Below, piece by piece: positions 1 through 8,850 of a DNA stretch of 64,000 nt. The stretch spans positions 434,001 through 498,000 of the forward strand of contig NZ_CP062938.1 in NCBI RefSeq assembly GCF_014898155.1. The letters are read 5' to 3'. The position numbers and the translations under genes were made by a program. The DNA comes from Bifidobacterium eulemuris (GTDB lineage Bacteria; Actinomycetota; Actinomycetes; Actinomycetales; Bifidobacteriaceae). Every line of letters begins with the position of its first letter. Position 1 is the first letter of the stretch. The notes beneath the pieces are model-generated. The model made no database searches. It was given only the letters and a program-made list of their open reading frames with translations, and was not told the DNA's origin.

Positions 1-21
1 CATACTGAGAGCAGGTGTCTG

Positions 22-1443
22 ATGCGACTCATCCTCCGAGACTTGCATGACGCGCCCCTGGCCTGGAGTGGCGTCATGCTCGTGCTGACCGTCTCGCAAA
101 CCATGCTGGGTCTGCTGGCCATAATGCTCTCATCGGCCCAAGCGCTTGGAGACCTGCCCGGTATGGACGAACAGAGCCGGACGGCCTATCAGAATCTGAT
201 GATTCCCTTCGTGGCTCTCCTCGTCGCCGCGGTGCTGATCATCCTGCAGGTCGTCTCGTCGGTGATCACGCAGCGGCGCCGCAACCTCGCCCTTCTGGCT
301 CTGCAGGGAGCCACGCCGTGGCAGCTGACCGCATTGACCTGCCTGCGAGTGCTCATCCTGGCGCTTGCGGCCAGTCTGATCTCCCTGGTGGCGTCCTTCC
401 TGCTGGTCAGGCCTCTCTACGCATGGGAGACTTCGCAGTTCCTGATCGGCCGACAGCCTTTTATCGCCAGCCACCAGTTCGTCTCCTGGGCCGCGGGCAC
501 GGTGTGCGGAGTGGCGGTGGCTTTGGTCGGCACGCTGTTGACCATCAGGACCATCAGCCGGATCGGTCCGGTGGAATCCCTGCGTGCCGCCATCGCCCCG
601 CCGAAAACGATCGGCTGGATGCGGCGCATCCTCGCCTCGCTGTGCCTATTGGCCGCCTTGGCGTTCATGCTGGTGCCGGTCATGCAGGCGCAGTCCATCC
701 CCGCCAACCAACTCACCCGCCTGCACACCGCCGAGCCCATCCTCCCCATCGGTATGGGCAGCACGTTCGGCTTCGTGCTCCTGCTGGCGGCGATCTGCCT
801 GGCCGGTCCCGCGTTGCTGGGCGTGGTCACGAGCTGCTGGACCGGAATCATCGCCCCGCATGCCTCCTCCTGGCTGGTGGCATGCCAGCAGGCCGGCAGC
901 CGCATGCGCAACCTCAGCTCAACGGTCATACCCTTGGCCGTGGGTGTGTCTTTGCTGATGATGACCGACTCCTTCTACCTGACCAGCACCGAATCCAGCC
1001 GTCTGCTTCCTCCCAACTTGGAGGTTAGCAGCTCCGATTTCTCCATGCTCATCACCCTCCTTGGCCCCGCGCTGGTCGTCACGCTGGCCGGGGTGTGCGC
1101 CGGCTATCTCATCTCGACCCACGGCCGGAGCCTGGACCTGTCTCTTGTGGCAATTACAGGTGCCGATCCCAGCCAACTCGAGCTCATGTCCGCCTTCGAA
1201 GGACTCATCATGGCGACGACCACGGCCCTGGTGTCTTTCGTCTCCAGTCTCCTGCCGATCGTCGCGTATGCCGCGGGCTTCCGCAAGATCTTCGGTGCCT
1301 CCCGCATCGGCATACCATGGGCCCACTGGGCGCTGGTCTACCTCATCCTCGCCGCGGCGGCATCACTGGCCTCATGGATCACAGTGCGCAAGACGGTACG
1401 CCAGTCCCCCGCCGCCGTGATAGCACGGTACACTGGCGAATGA
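22..1443 (+). CDS. FtsX-like ABC transporter permease
   Basis: The 473-residue protein has about eight hydrophobic segments in two groups, an N-terminal pair near residues 15-80 with a cytoplasmic basic stretch (QRRRNLALLALQGATPWQL) and a C-terminal group after residue 330. This matches MacB/FtsX-type permeases, where a conserved loop follows the second membrane segment. Such proteins work with an ATPase, usually for antimicrobial-peptide or lipid export, but the ATPase gene is not in the window and probably lies just upstream. A purine-rich AGCAGGTG precedes the ATG. The two-component genes follow 40 bp downstream on the same strand, so the transporter may be controlled by them. Family assignment is fairly secure; the substrate is unknown. 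Confidence 0.75.
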   Translation: MRLILRDLHDAPLAWSGVMLVLTVSQTMLGLLAIMLSSAQALGDLPGMDEQSRTAYQNLMIPFVALLVAAVLIILQVVSSVITQRRRNLALLALQGATPWQLTALTCLRVLILALAASLISLVASFLLVRPLYAWETSQFLIGRQPFIASHQFVSWAAGTVCGVAVALVGTLLTIRTISRIGPVESLRAAIAPPKTIGWMRRILASLCLLAALAFMLVPVMQAQSIPANQLTRLHTAEPILPIGMGSTFGFVLLLAAICLAGPALLGVVTSCWTGIIAPHASSWLVACQQAGSRMRNLSSTVIPLAVGVSLLMMTDSFYLTSTESSRLLPPNLEVSSSDFSMLITLLGPALVVTLAGVCAGYLISTHGRSLDLSLVAITGADPSQLELMSAFEGLIMATTTALVSFVSSLLPIVAYAAGFRKIFGASRIGIPWAHWALVYLILAAAASLASWITVRKTVRQSPAAVIARYTGE

Positions 1444-1483
1444 GTCCGAGCTTCCTCGGCATGCTCCATGAGGGGGAGACGCA

Positions 1484-2767
1484 ATGAACGTCATGGCAAC
1501 CGACCTGTTCAGGATTCTCGGCAAACTCCACGTGGACAGATTCGTCATGCCCATCCTGAGCCTGCTTTATACGGTCATCTATATCAGTGCGCCTCTCTTC
1601 CCGCCGGACTGGGCCGAACGCATTCCTTTGCCCATATGGAAGACGATCATCGCTCTGTTCGGCCTCCTAAGTGCCTGCCTGTTGTACTGGAGCAGGCGGG
1701 CACCCCTGTGCGTCACCACCATCGAGGCCTTGGCATACATCGGCCTATCGGCCGTCACCTTGGACGGCAGCTTCCTGATCCCTCTGGTGGGAGCGCTCTA
1801 TTTCTGCGTTTCCCTGTCTCCGGCGAGCAAGGCGGTCGCGGGGATATGCGAGACCGCCATAGCCGTCAGCGTGGTCACCTTCGGCATGCATGACGGCAAC
1901 ATGCTCTTCCTTGAATGGGCGGCCCGCATGGCGGCTGTCACGGCCGTCATAGCCGCCGCCATCGCCGTCAGGGCCTACCGGATATGGCGCGAGGCCGAAC
2001 AGCGCGCGGACCGGGAGCGCATTCGCACCGAGATGCTCACAAGGCAAAGAAACCAGGCCATATCCCGCGCCCAAGTCGCCGCGGAACTGCACGACAGCGT
2101 GGGGCACGACCTGACCACGATCATCGCGTTGACCCAAGGCTTCGCGGAAGCGACCGATGTCAGCGAACTGCACGCCGCGCTCAAGGACATTGGCCAAGTC
2201 GCAAGGGAGGGATTGGCTGACACCCGCCATGCCGTCCATACCCTGGTCCAGCGCCACGAGGAGCTTTCTCTGCAAGAGGACGCGATGGAAACGACCCAGG
2301 CGTCCGATTCCCGGAGCGGATTCGGTTCGACGCCGCATTCACTCGACGAGATCGACGCCGTGGTCGCCCATGCCCGCGCGGCGGGCCTGGCCGTGGTCCT
2401 CACCGAAACAGGCCGTCGATGCCACGACCCGGAACAGGACAACCTCTGCTTCATCATCTGCAGAGAGGCGATCACCAACACGCTCCGGCACGCATCGGAA
2501 CCAACCACCATCATCCTCTCCCGGGACTACGGAGATGACGGAACCCTCCACATCAGCCTCCATGATGACGGGCATATGAGCGAGCATCCCGGGGCCGACC
2601 GGAAGACACCCGTCAAAGACCACCCGGGAATCGGACTGAAGCAGATCGGCGAGCAATGTCTGCAGACCCATGGAAGCCTGAGCTATGGGCCAGACGAGAA
2701 CGGGGGCTGGACGGTAAAAGCCACCCTGCCCGCCACCGGCAAGAAGGAGGACGATTCCCATGATTGA
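1484..2767 (+). CDS. Sensor histidine kinase, NarL/DesK type
   Basis: A 427-residue kinase. Four to six membrane segments fill residues 20-165 and there is no obvious extracellular domain. A HisKA_3 dimerisation motif follows (AAELHDSVGHDL, phospho-acceptor His near residue 203). The ATPase part has an N-box (CREAITNTLRHA) and a G-box (GIGLKQIGEQ). This is the form that phosphorylates LuxR/NarL regulators. Its stop overlaps the start of the response regulator by 8 bp, so the pair is translationally coupled. An AGGGGGAGACGCA ribosome site fits the ATG at 1484. The signal is unknown; the FtsX-like permease upstream suggests envelope or peptide stress, which is inference. Confidence 0.9.
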   Translation: MNVMATDLFRILGKLHVDRFVMPILSLLYTVIYISAPLFPPDWAERIPLPIWKTIIALFGLLSACLLYWSRRAPLCVTTIEALAYIGLSAVTLDGSFLIPLVGALYFCVSLSPASKAVAGICETAIAVSVVTFGMHDGNMLFLEWAARMAAVTAVIAAAIAVRAYRIWREAEQRADRERIRTEMLTRQRNQAISRAQVAAELHDSVGHDLTTIIALTQGFAEATDVSELHAALKDIGQVAREGLADTRHAVHTLVQRHEELSLQEDAMETTQASDSRSGFGSTPHSLDEIDAVVAHARAAGLAVVLTETGRRCHDPEQDNLCFIICREAITNTLRHASEPTTIILSRDYGDDGTLHISLHDDGHMSEHPGADRKTPVKDHPGIGLKQIGEQCLQTHGSLSYGPDENGGWTVKATLPATGKKEDDSHD

Positions 2768-3434
2768 CGTGATGCTGGTCGATGACATCACGCTCCTTCG
2801 CAAGGGGCTTACACGCATGATCGAGGCCGACCCGGACCTACGGGTCTCCGATCAGGCGTCAAACGGCCAGGAGGCGGTGACCACGCTGCGCAAGCTCGAG
2901 GAAACCGGACGGCCGCTGCCCCACGTGATTCTCATGGATGTCCGCATGCCCGTGATGGACGGCATCAGCGCCACCGCGATCATCTCCAAAGAGTTCCCCA
3001 CCATCCGCACACTGATCCTGACCACCTATGACGAGGACGACTACGCATTCACCGGGCTGCATGCAGGAGCCTACGGATTTCTGCTCAAGGACGTGTCCAC
3101 CCGAGATCTCCATCAGGCCATCCACGCCGTGGCCGACGGCGACGCAGTGCTCACTCCCCGCATCACCGCGGAGATCATCAACCGAGACAGGGCGCACGCC
3201 CGCCGCAAAGACGACGAAGATCAGGCCAGGCAACAGCTCGGCAGGCTTACCCCAAGGGAGTATGAGATCGCAGGGCTGATCGCGCAGGGGCTATCCAACC
3301 AGGAGATAGCCCAGCGCCTCACCATCGAGGTCGCCTCCGTCCGACGGTACGTCAGCCGCATCCTCGACAAGACCGGCCTGCGCGACCGCACGCAAATCGT
3401 CATCGCCTGGTTCCGATCCGGCGCAACCAACTAG
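2760..3434 (+). CDS. Response regulator, NarL/LuxR family
   Basis: A 224-residue regulator. The receiver domain has the acidic pair VDD near residue 8, phospho-acceptor Asp60 in VILMDVRMP, a Thr in LILTTYD, and the conserved Lys in LLKDVS. The C-terminal LuxR-type helix-turn-helix starts at LTPREYEIAGLIAQGLSNQEIA. It is the partner of the overlapping kinase (ATG at 2760 lies inside the kinase reading frame, preceded by AAGGAGGACG). Likely targets are the permease operon immediately upstream and its own genes, by analogy with similar actinobacterial systems. Confidence 0.92.
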   Translation: MIDVMLVDDITLLRKGLTRMIEADPDLRVSDQASNGQEAVTTLRKLEETGRPLPHVILMDVRMPVMDGISATAIISKEFPTIRTLILTTYDEDDYAFTGLHAGAYGFLLKDVSTRDLHQAIHAVADGDAVLTPRITAEIINRDRAHARRKDDEDQARQQLGRLTPREYEIAGLIAQGLSNQEIAQRLTIEVASVRRYVSRILDKTGLRDRTQIVIAWFRSGATN

Positions 3435-3525
3435 ACGCGCGACCGCAAGTCAAGCATGGAGTCCGCGTTCCGTTTGGAAGCTTATAGTTGGATATCGAAC
3501 AGTTGTTTGAATAAGGAGAGCGGAG

Positions 3526-4527
3526 ATGGCCACACATGACATCTGGAACCCTTGGCATGGGTGCCATAAGGTGTCGGCCGGATGCCGCAACTGCTATATG
3601 TTCCAGCTCGATGCGCAGCGCGGCGTCACCACTCCGCCCACGGTGGTGCATCGCACGCAGGAGTTCGACAAGCCGCTGAGAAAGGACCGGCACGGCGATT
3701 TCAAAATCAAGGCGGGCGAGCGGATCCGCGTGAACATGACCTCGGACACCTTCGTCGAGGAGGCCGACGAGTGGCGCGACGAGATGTGGGATATCATCAG
3801 GCGACGCTGCGACGTGGTGTTCTATATCCTGACCAAACGCCCAGAACGCATCGCCGGGCATCTGCCGGCGGATTGGGGCGAGGGGTACGAGAATGTGATC
3901 CTGCACGTCACCACGGAGAACCAGAACATGTTCAGCCGTCGCTGGCCGGTGTTCGAGGCGATTCCCGCAAAGCACAAAGGACTGACGTTGGCGCCGCTGC
4001 TGGGACCGATCGACTTGGGGCCGGCGTTGGAGTCGGGCCAGATCGAGCAGATCGAATGCGGCGGCGAGAACTACGCGAACCCGCGCCCCTGCGATGTGGC
4101 GTGGGTGTACGACATCGCCGCGCAGTGCCTCAAGCATACGACCAACTTCTGCTGGTACGAGTCCGGCACCGACCTGCGCTGGCACGGGCGGCCGCTACGG
4201 AACCTGCCGTGGAAAACCGAACAGTCGCGCTTCGCGTTCCTCGCCGGCACCAACCGCAGGCATCTCGACGTCCGCTTCCGCCTGTTCGATCCGGTCTACC
4301 ACCGGGAGCTGGACGATGACGAGCTGTACCATCCGCAGTACAACGATTCGCGCTGTCTGTTCTGCGCGAGCCGCATGATCTGCAACGGGTGCAACAGCAG
4401 CGACCACTGCCCGAAGGATCTGCGCTTCGTCCCCGTCGAGGAGTTGGAGCGAATCGAGGCGGGCAAGCATGACGAGATGATGCGCTGGTTCCATTCCGGC
4501 GAGCATTGGATTCGCACCAAAGCCTAA
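3526..4527 (+). CDS. DUF5131 / phage Gp37-Gp68 family protein with C-terminal Cys cluster
   Basis: The 333-residue protein opens with TWNPWHGC-like sequence (IWNPWHGCHKVSAGCRNCY), with C13, C20 and C23 in a CX6CX2C pattern typical of DUF5131 proteins and resembling radical-SAM cluster sites. LTKRPERI is also family-like. Beyond the usual domain lies an extra segment with C277, C280, C286, C289 and C295 (CX2CX5CX2CX5C), suggesting a second metal centre. AAGGAGAGCGGAG precedes the ATG. DUF5131 proteins are often seen in phages and defence-associated loci, commonly beside a three-Cys-motif partner; none is visible here. The biochemical role is unknown. Family call is good, function open. Confidence 0.82.
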   Translation: MATHDIWNPWHGCHKVSAGCRNCYMFQLDAQRGVTTPPTVVHRTQEFDKPLRKDRHGDFKIKAGERIRVNMTSDTFVEEADEWRDEMWDIIRRRCDVVFYILTKRPERIAGHLPADWGEGYENVILHVTTENQNMFSRRWPVFEAIPAKHKGLTLAPLLGPIDLGPALESGQIEQIECGGENYANPRPCDVAWVYDIAAQCLKHTTNFCWYESGTDLRWHGRPLRNLPWKTEQSRFAFLAGTNRRHLDVRFRLFDPVYHRELDDDELYHPQYNDSRCLFCASRMICNGCNSSDHCPKDLRFVPVEELERIEAGKHDEMMRWFHSGEHWIRTKA

Positions 4528-4528
4528 A

Positions 4529-4703
4529 GATGCTTCGACTCCACTGCGCTCCGCTCAGCATGACGCAGTAATCAACAGTAGGAGATCCTTCGACTCCGGG
4601 CTACGCCCTTCGCTCAGGATGACGAAGACAAAAAACGTCATTCCGAGCGAAGTGGCGTCCTTCCTCGTCATTCCGAGCGGAGCGCAGCGGAGTCGAGGGA
4701 TCT
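4529..4703. repeat. Cluster of dispersed GTCAT-CCGAGCG-type intergenic repeats
   Basis: The gap between the DUF5131 gene and trpE is almost entirely made of imperfect copies of one short unit read on both strands: about 4529-4563 and 4585-4624 in one orientation (GATCCTTCGACTCC... to GGATGACG) and about 4639-4660 and 4666-4703 in the other (CGTCATTCCGAGCG... to GTCGAGGGATCT). Related copies occur at 12985-13117. Adjacent inverted copies can fold into long hairpins and may act as the terminator for both convergent genes. Dispersed repeats with this kind of sequence are known in many unrelated bacteria; origin and function are not established. Confidence 0.7.
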
Positions 4704-4735
4704 GTGGAAGGCCGGCTATCCGACGATGACGGGCG

Positions 4736-6292
4736 TCACGCGCTCCGCAGCTGGGCGGCGACCTGCACGGCCTCCACGCTGGCACCGGCCTTGTTGCGGG
4801 TCTCCTGCCATTCGGTGGCGGGCACGGAGTCGAGCACGATGCCCGCGCCGGCCTGCACGCTCGCCTCATGGTCGCGCAGGAACGCGGTGCGGATGGCGAT
4901 GGCCATGTCCATATTGCCGGAGAAGTCGAAGTAGCCGACGGTGCCGCCGTAGATGCCGCGGTCGGCGAGCTCCAGCGCGTCGATGATCTCGATGGCGCGC
5001 GGCTTGGGAGCGCCAGACAGCGTGCCCGCCGGGAAGGCGGAGGTGAACACGTCGAAGGCGGTCATATCGGGATTCACACGGCCGGTGACCGTGGAGCAGA
5101 TATGCATGATGTGGCTGAAGCGCTTGATGTCCATCAGGCTGACCACCTCGACGGATTCCGGCGCGCACACACGGCTCAAATCGTTGCGGGCCAGATCGAC
5201 CAGCATGATGTGCTCGCTGCGCTCCTTCGGATCGGCGAGCAGCTCCTTGGCCAGCGCCTCGTCCTCCTCCACGGTGGCGCCGCGCGGGCGGGAGCCGGCG
5301 ATCGGGAAGGTCATGGCATGGCCGTTGTCCACCTTGATAAGGGTCTCCGGACTGGAGCCGATCACGTTGAAGTCGCGGCCTTCGGCGTCGGTAAGCGCCA
5401 TGAAGTACATGTACGGGCTGGGGTTGAGGGTGCGCAGCACGCGGTACACATCGAAGGGGTCGGCCGGGGAGTCGATGTCCACACGCTGGGAGATGACCAC
5501 CTGGAACACGTCGCCGTCGATGATGTGCTGTTTGGCGACCTCCACGGCCCGTTCATAGTCGCCTTTCGGCGTGCGGAATCGCAGTCCGGGCTGGGCGACG
5601 GACGGATCGAGCACGCTGACGCGGGCCTCGCCGGGCGTGGGCGTGGCGGCGTTGCGCTGCATCGCGTCAAGCCGGGCGATGGCCTCGTCGTAGACGATGT
5701 CAGCACGCGTGGGCTTGTCGTCGAAGTTGACCGCGTTGGCGATCAGCCACACCGATCCGGAGACGTGGTCCACCACGGCGATGTCGGTGGCGAGGGCGAG
5801 CACCAATTCCGGCTGTCCGGTCTCGTCGGGGGCTTCGGCGCGCAGGGTCGGCTCCCAATGGCGAATCGCGTCCCATCCGACCGACCCGACCAGACCGCTG
5901 GTCAGATTCGGCAGGCCCTCCACACGCGGGGCCTTGAGGGTTTTGAGCGCGGCGTGGGCGACCTCGATCACGTCGCCTTCCTTCGGCACGCCGACCGGCA
6001 CTTGGCCGAGCCAGTCGGCCCGACCGTGGTTGGATCGCAGCTGGGCGATCGAATCGACGCCGATGAAACTGTACCGGCTCCATGATCCGCCGTATTCCGC
6101 CGATTCGAGGATGAACGTGCCGGAACGTCCGCCGGCGAGCCGCTCGTAGAAGCCGACCGGCGTGAGCGAATCGGCAAGCAGTCGGCGCACGATCGGCACC
6201 ACGCGGTAGCCCTGGTCGGCGAGTTCGTGGAACTGCGCGCGGTCGGGCCAGGTCTCGCCCCACTGCAGATGTTCGACGCTGCATTCGCTCAT
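4736..6292 (-). CDS. trpE: Anthranilate synthase component I
   Basis: The 518-residue protein matches TrpE: an N-terminal domain with the tryptophan-binding motif (ILESAEYG...YSFIG), then the chorismate-binding domain with IAGSRPRGAT, LVDLARNDLSRV, FPAGTLSGAPKPRA and AGAGIVLDSVP. It converts chorismate to anthranilate using ammonia from a TrpG glutaminase; no trpG is present nearby. It is the last gene of a minus-strand run hisF-hisI-trpE, with a 162-bp gap after hisI in which I see no T-box or Trp-rich leader peptide. Feedback inhibition by tryptophan is expected from the intact LLES-type motif. Confidence 0.95.
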   Translation of the reverse strand: MSECSVEHLQWGETWPDRAQFHELADQGYRVVPIVRRLLADSLTPVGFYERLAGGRSGTFILESAEYGGSWSRYSFIGVDSIAQLRSNHGRADWLGQVPVGVPKEGDVIEVAHAALKTLKAPRVEGLPNLTSGLVGSVGWDAIRHWEPTLRAEAPDETGQPELVLALATDIAVVDHVSGSVWLIANAVNFDDKPTRADIVYDEAIARLDAMQRNAATPTPGEARVSVLDPSVAQPGLRFRTPKGDYERAVEVAKQHIIDGDVFQVVISQRVDIDSPADPFDVYRVLRTLNPSPYMYFMALTDAEGRDFNVIGSSPETLIKVDNGHAMTFPIAGSRPRGATVEEDEALAKELLADPKERSEHIMLVDLARNDLSRVCAPESVEVVSLMDIKRFSHIMHICSTVTGRVNPDMTAFDVFTSAFPAGTLSGAPKPRAIEIIDALELADRGIYGGTVGYFDFSGNMDMAIAIRTAFLRDHEASVQAGAGIVLDSVPATEWQETRNKAGASVEAVQVAAQLRSA

Positions 6293-6454
6293 GGCGGCTC
6301 CTTCCGTCTCCCGCGTCTTGCGCGCGGACTTCCGTCATGGACAAGCGCGCCGCTCCCATAACGGGTTTCATGGTGTTCTGAACGACTACCCTACCCGATG
6401 TCGTTCGCTTATGGCTGCTCCGGCCGTCGGACGTGTGTTCGGCGGACCGTTCGG

Positions 6455-6832
6455 CTACGGACGGTGGCCTTGCGCAACCGGCAGCGGGCCTCCCTCGAGG
6501 AAGCAGCTGCGTTTGCCGGTATGGCAGGCGGCCCCCACCTGGTCGACCTCGACGAGCAGCGCGTCGCCGTCGCAGTCGAGCGAGACGGCCTTGACGTACT
6601 GGGCGTGTCCGGAGGTGTCGCCTTTGCGCCAGTATTCCTGGCGGGAGCGCGACCAGAAGGTCACGCGGCCTTCGGTGAGCGTGCGGCGCAGCGCCTCGTC
6701 GTTCATATAGCCGACCATCAGCACCTCACGGGTGTCGTGCTGCTGCACGACGGCCGCGACCAGTCCTTTGTCGTCGCGTTTGAGACGCGCGGCGATGCGC
6801 GGATCCAGCGTTTCGCTGTTGTCGTATTCCAT
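6455..6832 (-). CDS. hisI: Phosphoribosyl-AMP cyclohydrolase
   Basis: The 125-residue protein is a single-domain HisI. It shows [31 protein letters not shown], the metal-binding DCDGDALL, and the Cys-rich end [12 protein letters not shown]. It opens the adenine ring of PR-AMP in the third step of histidine synthesis. There is no fused HisE domain, so the pyrophosphohydrolase must be encoded elsewhere. It lies between hisF and trpE on the same strand, 143 bp after hisF. Confidence 0.95.
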   Translation of the reverse strand: MEYDNSETLDPRIAARLKRDDKGLVAAVVQQHDTREVLMVGYMNDEALRRTLTEGRVTFWSRSRQEYWRKGDTSGHAQYVKAVSLDCDGDALLVEVDQVGAACHTGKRSCFLEGGPLPVAQGHRP

Positions 6833-6975
6833 TCGTACCTCCTGCCGTTCCCTCGCGCGGCGAGGGAGGCGGCGTTATGTTCGGTCGTCGTCCGTTCGTC
6901 GGACGTTGGCGGCACCAGCCGGCATCCTCGCGCCGTGGTCAAGTGCCTTCATCCCGTCCGGCGGATGGGTCCGCT

Positions 6976-7746
6976 TCAGCGGACCGTGTATCCCGCACCC
7001 TTGATGGCGTCCTTGACCTCGCGGATCGACACCTTGCCGTAGTGGAAGATCGACGCGGCGAGCACCGCGTCGGCACCGGCCTCGATGGCTGGCGGGAAGT
7101 CGGAGGCCTTGCCCGCGCCGCCGGAGGCGATGATCGGAATCCTCACCTGGCTGCGCACGGCGCGGATCATCTCCAGATCGAAGCCCTGCTGCGTGCCGTC
7201 GGCGTCCATCGAGTTGAGCAGGATCTCGCCCGCGCCCAGCTCCTCGGCCCGTTTGACCCACCAGATCGCGTCGATGCCGGTGGATTTGCGGCCGCCCATC
7301 GTGGTGACCTCGAAGCCGGAGCGCGTATGCTGCTCGCCTTTCTCGCGGCGGGCGTCCACGGAGAGCACCAGCACCTGGTTGCCGAAACGTTCGGACACAC
7401 GGCTGATCAGCGTCGGATCGTTGATGGCGGCCGTGTTGACGCCGACCTTGTCCGCGCCGCAACGCAGCAGCGAGTCCACATCCTCGGGGCTGCGCACGCC
7501 GCCGCCGACGGTCATGGGGATGAACACCTGTTCTGCGGTGCGGCTCACCACGTCGATCATGGTGCTGCGATGCGAGCTGGACGCGGTCACGTCGAGGAAC
7601 GTGATCTCGTCCGCGCCCTGACGGTAGTATTCGCCGGCCAATTCGACCGGATCGCCCGCGTCACGCAGGTTCTCGAAATGCACGCCCTTGACCACACGAC
7701 CCGCGTCGACGTCCAGGCACGGAATCACTCGAACCGCCAGCGACAT
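6976..7746 (-). CDS. hisF: Imidazole glycerol phosphate synthase, cyclase subunit
   Basis: The 256-residue protein is a HisF TIM barrel. The catalytic aspartates are visible in [14 protein letters not shown] and LNSMDADGT, and the phosphate-binding loops TVGGGVRS and IIASGGAGK are intact. With HisH it converts PRFAR and ammonia to imidazole glycerol phosphate and AICAR. It is the first gene of the hisF-hisI-trpE run; AAGGGGAGAGCAGT precedes the ATG at 7746. Confidence 0.96.
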   Translation of the reverse strand: MSLAVRVIPCLDVDAGRVVKGVHFENLRDAGDPVELAGEYYRQGADEITFLDVTASSSHRSTMIDVVSRTAEQVFIPMTVGGGVRSPEDVDSLLRCGADKVGVNTAAINDPTLISRVSERFGNQVLVLSVDARREKGEQHTRSGFEVTTMGGRKSTGIDAIWWVKRAEELGAGEILLNSMDADGTQQGFDLEMIRAVRSQVRIPIIASGGAGKASDFPPAIEAGADAVLAASIFHYGKVSIREVKDAIKGAGYTVR

Positions 7747-7898
7747 ACTGCTCTCCCCTTAGGTTGGATTACTTTCAGCTTGATGACGACCTTCAGGTTA
7801 CCGGCCCGACGTTACAACAATCCGCAGGTTCCCGCATGGTGGGCCGACTTTTCCCCACGCAGTGCCATGATGGAAGACAGGAAGGTCGGAGGAATCGT

Positions 7899-8591
7899 AT
7901 GGAACCAGTGATTGAGCGCACTTTGCGTCGCGGGCGCGAAACCCTTGCCGCCGTCAACGAGGTGGAACGGCTGTATCTGCGCGATTGGATGGATGTGGTG
8001 TTCATCTACGCGATCAGCGGATTCGTCGGCACTTTGCACGAAACCTGTTGGACGCTGTTGTCCAAGGGCGTGTTCGAGGATCGCAGCGGGTCGATCCTCT
8101 CCCCGTTCAACTATGTGTACGGGCTGGGCGCGCTGGCGATTTTCTTCGCCCTGCGCGGCCTGCGCAAGGGGCATCAGGTGTTCGTCGTGGGCGCGCTGCT
8201 CGGCGGCGTGCTCGAGTATTCGATGAGCGTGATCCAACAATATCTGCTGGGCAGCCGTTCCTGGGATTATTCGCAGCTGCCGTTGAATATCGGCGGACGC
8301 ACCACCGTGCCGTTCATGCTGTTCTGGGGATTGCTGTGCTTCGTCATCGTGCGGTGGATCCTGCCGTTAATGCTGCATGTGGTGCACGCCATCGACGACG
8401 ACCATCGCAGAACGATCGCGGTTATCCTGCTGGTATGGATCGTCGTGGATTATTGCGTGACATTACCGGCCATCTTCCTGTACGCGCAGCGCGCCGACGG
8501 ATTCTCGGGCGGCGGATGGCTCGCCGACGTGATCAACACCGTGTTCAATGACGCGTTCATGCGCCGGCACTTTCCCAATATGAGGGTGTGA
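7899..8591 (+). CDS. Putative ABC-transporter type IV membrane protein (CmpB-like)
   Basis: I start the gene at 7899, where GGTCGGAGGA sits 5 bp before ATG; the open frame extends further upstream but without a better start. The 230-residue protein has about six membrane helices. The N-terminal part (FIYAISGFVGTLHET, then GSILSPFNYVYGLGA, GGVLEYSMS and WDYSQLPLNIGGR) matches the ABC_trans_CmpB family (PF06541), small integral membrane proteins of unknown role. It is divergent from hisF and followed by a strong hairpin, so it is probably a single-gene unit. Confidence 0.75.
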   Translation: MEPVIERTLRRGRETLAAVNEVERLYLRDWMDVVFIYAISGFVGTLHETCWTLLSKGVFEDRSGSILSPFNYVYGLGALAIFFALRGLRKGHQVFVVGALLGGVLEYSMSVIQQYLLGSRSWDYSQLPLNIGGRTTVPFMLFWGLLCFVIVRWILPLMLHVVHAIDDDHRRTIAVILLVWIVVDYCVTLPAIFLYAQRADGFSGGGWLADVINTVFNDAFMRRHFPNMRV

Positions 8592-8600
8592 GATGGGCGG

Positions 8601-8639
8601 GGTCGCACGGACGGTGGCTCCGGCACCTTCCGTGCGACC
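8601..8639 (+). terminator. Hairpin after the CmpB-like gene
   Basis: An 11-bp perfect stem (GGTCGCACGGA with TCCGTGCGACC) starts 10 bp after the stop codon. There is no clear T-run. The same bases form part of the diverged kinase-tail copy described at 8602-8740, so the hairpin could be incidental to that copy. Confidence 0.5.
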
Positions 8640-8740
8640 CTCCAAACGCCCCGAATCGAACAAAAAGACGTATGAATCCTTGAGATTCCGCCAATTCGGC
8701 ATGTGATGTCATGTTCGGTTGATGTGAGGAAAAGTCGCAC
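8602..8740 (+). pseudogene. Diverged copy of the 3' end of the downstream kinase gene
   Basis: These 139 bases align without gaps to 11615-11753 at about two-thirds identity by my hand count (93 of 139), with perfectly kept ends GTCGCACGG and AAAAGTCGCAC. The second copy covers the last 23 codons of the histidine kinase plus 70 bp of flank. Read in the kinase frame this copy starts GVARTVAPAPSVRP, against GVARQADPIASVRP in the kinase. It lies before the vanY-regulator-kinase module, so the module is flanked by direct repeats. Confidence 0.6.
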
Positions 8741-8850
8741 GACGCTCTTCTCCCGCCTCCTCCGTGCGAAAGCCGCCCTTCATCGCTTCTTCATGATTCC
8801 TTTATAAGGTCTCATAAGCCGCCGGGCCACGGCCTCATAGGGTGGCGGAT

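Noticed and set aside
318..1028. Long plus-strand frames inside the FtsX-like permease gene
   Set aside because: Arg/Pro/Gly-rich shadow frames with no domain; the permease frame has clear membrane helices.
4868..6085. 405-codon plus-strand frame opposite trpE
   Set aside because: Antisense shadow rich in Gly, His, Val and Asp, caused by the strong codon bias of trpE.
6293..6454. T-box or Trp leader before trpE
   Set aside because: No T-box specifier or antiterminator motif, and no short frame with tandem Trp codons.
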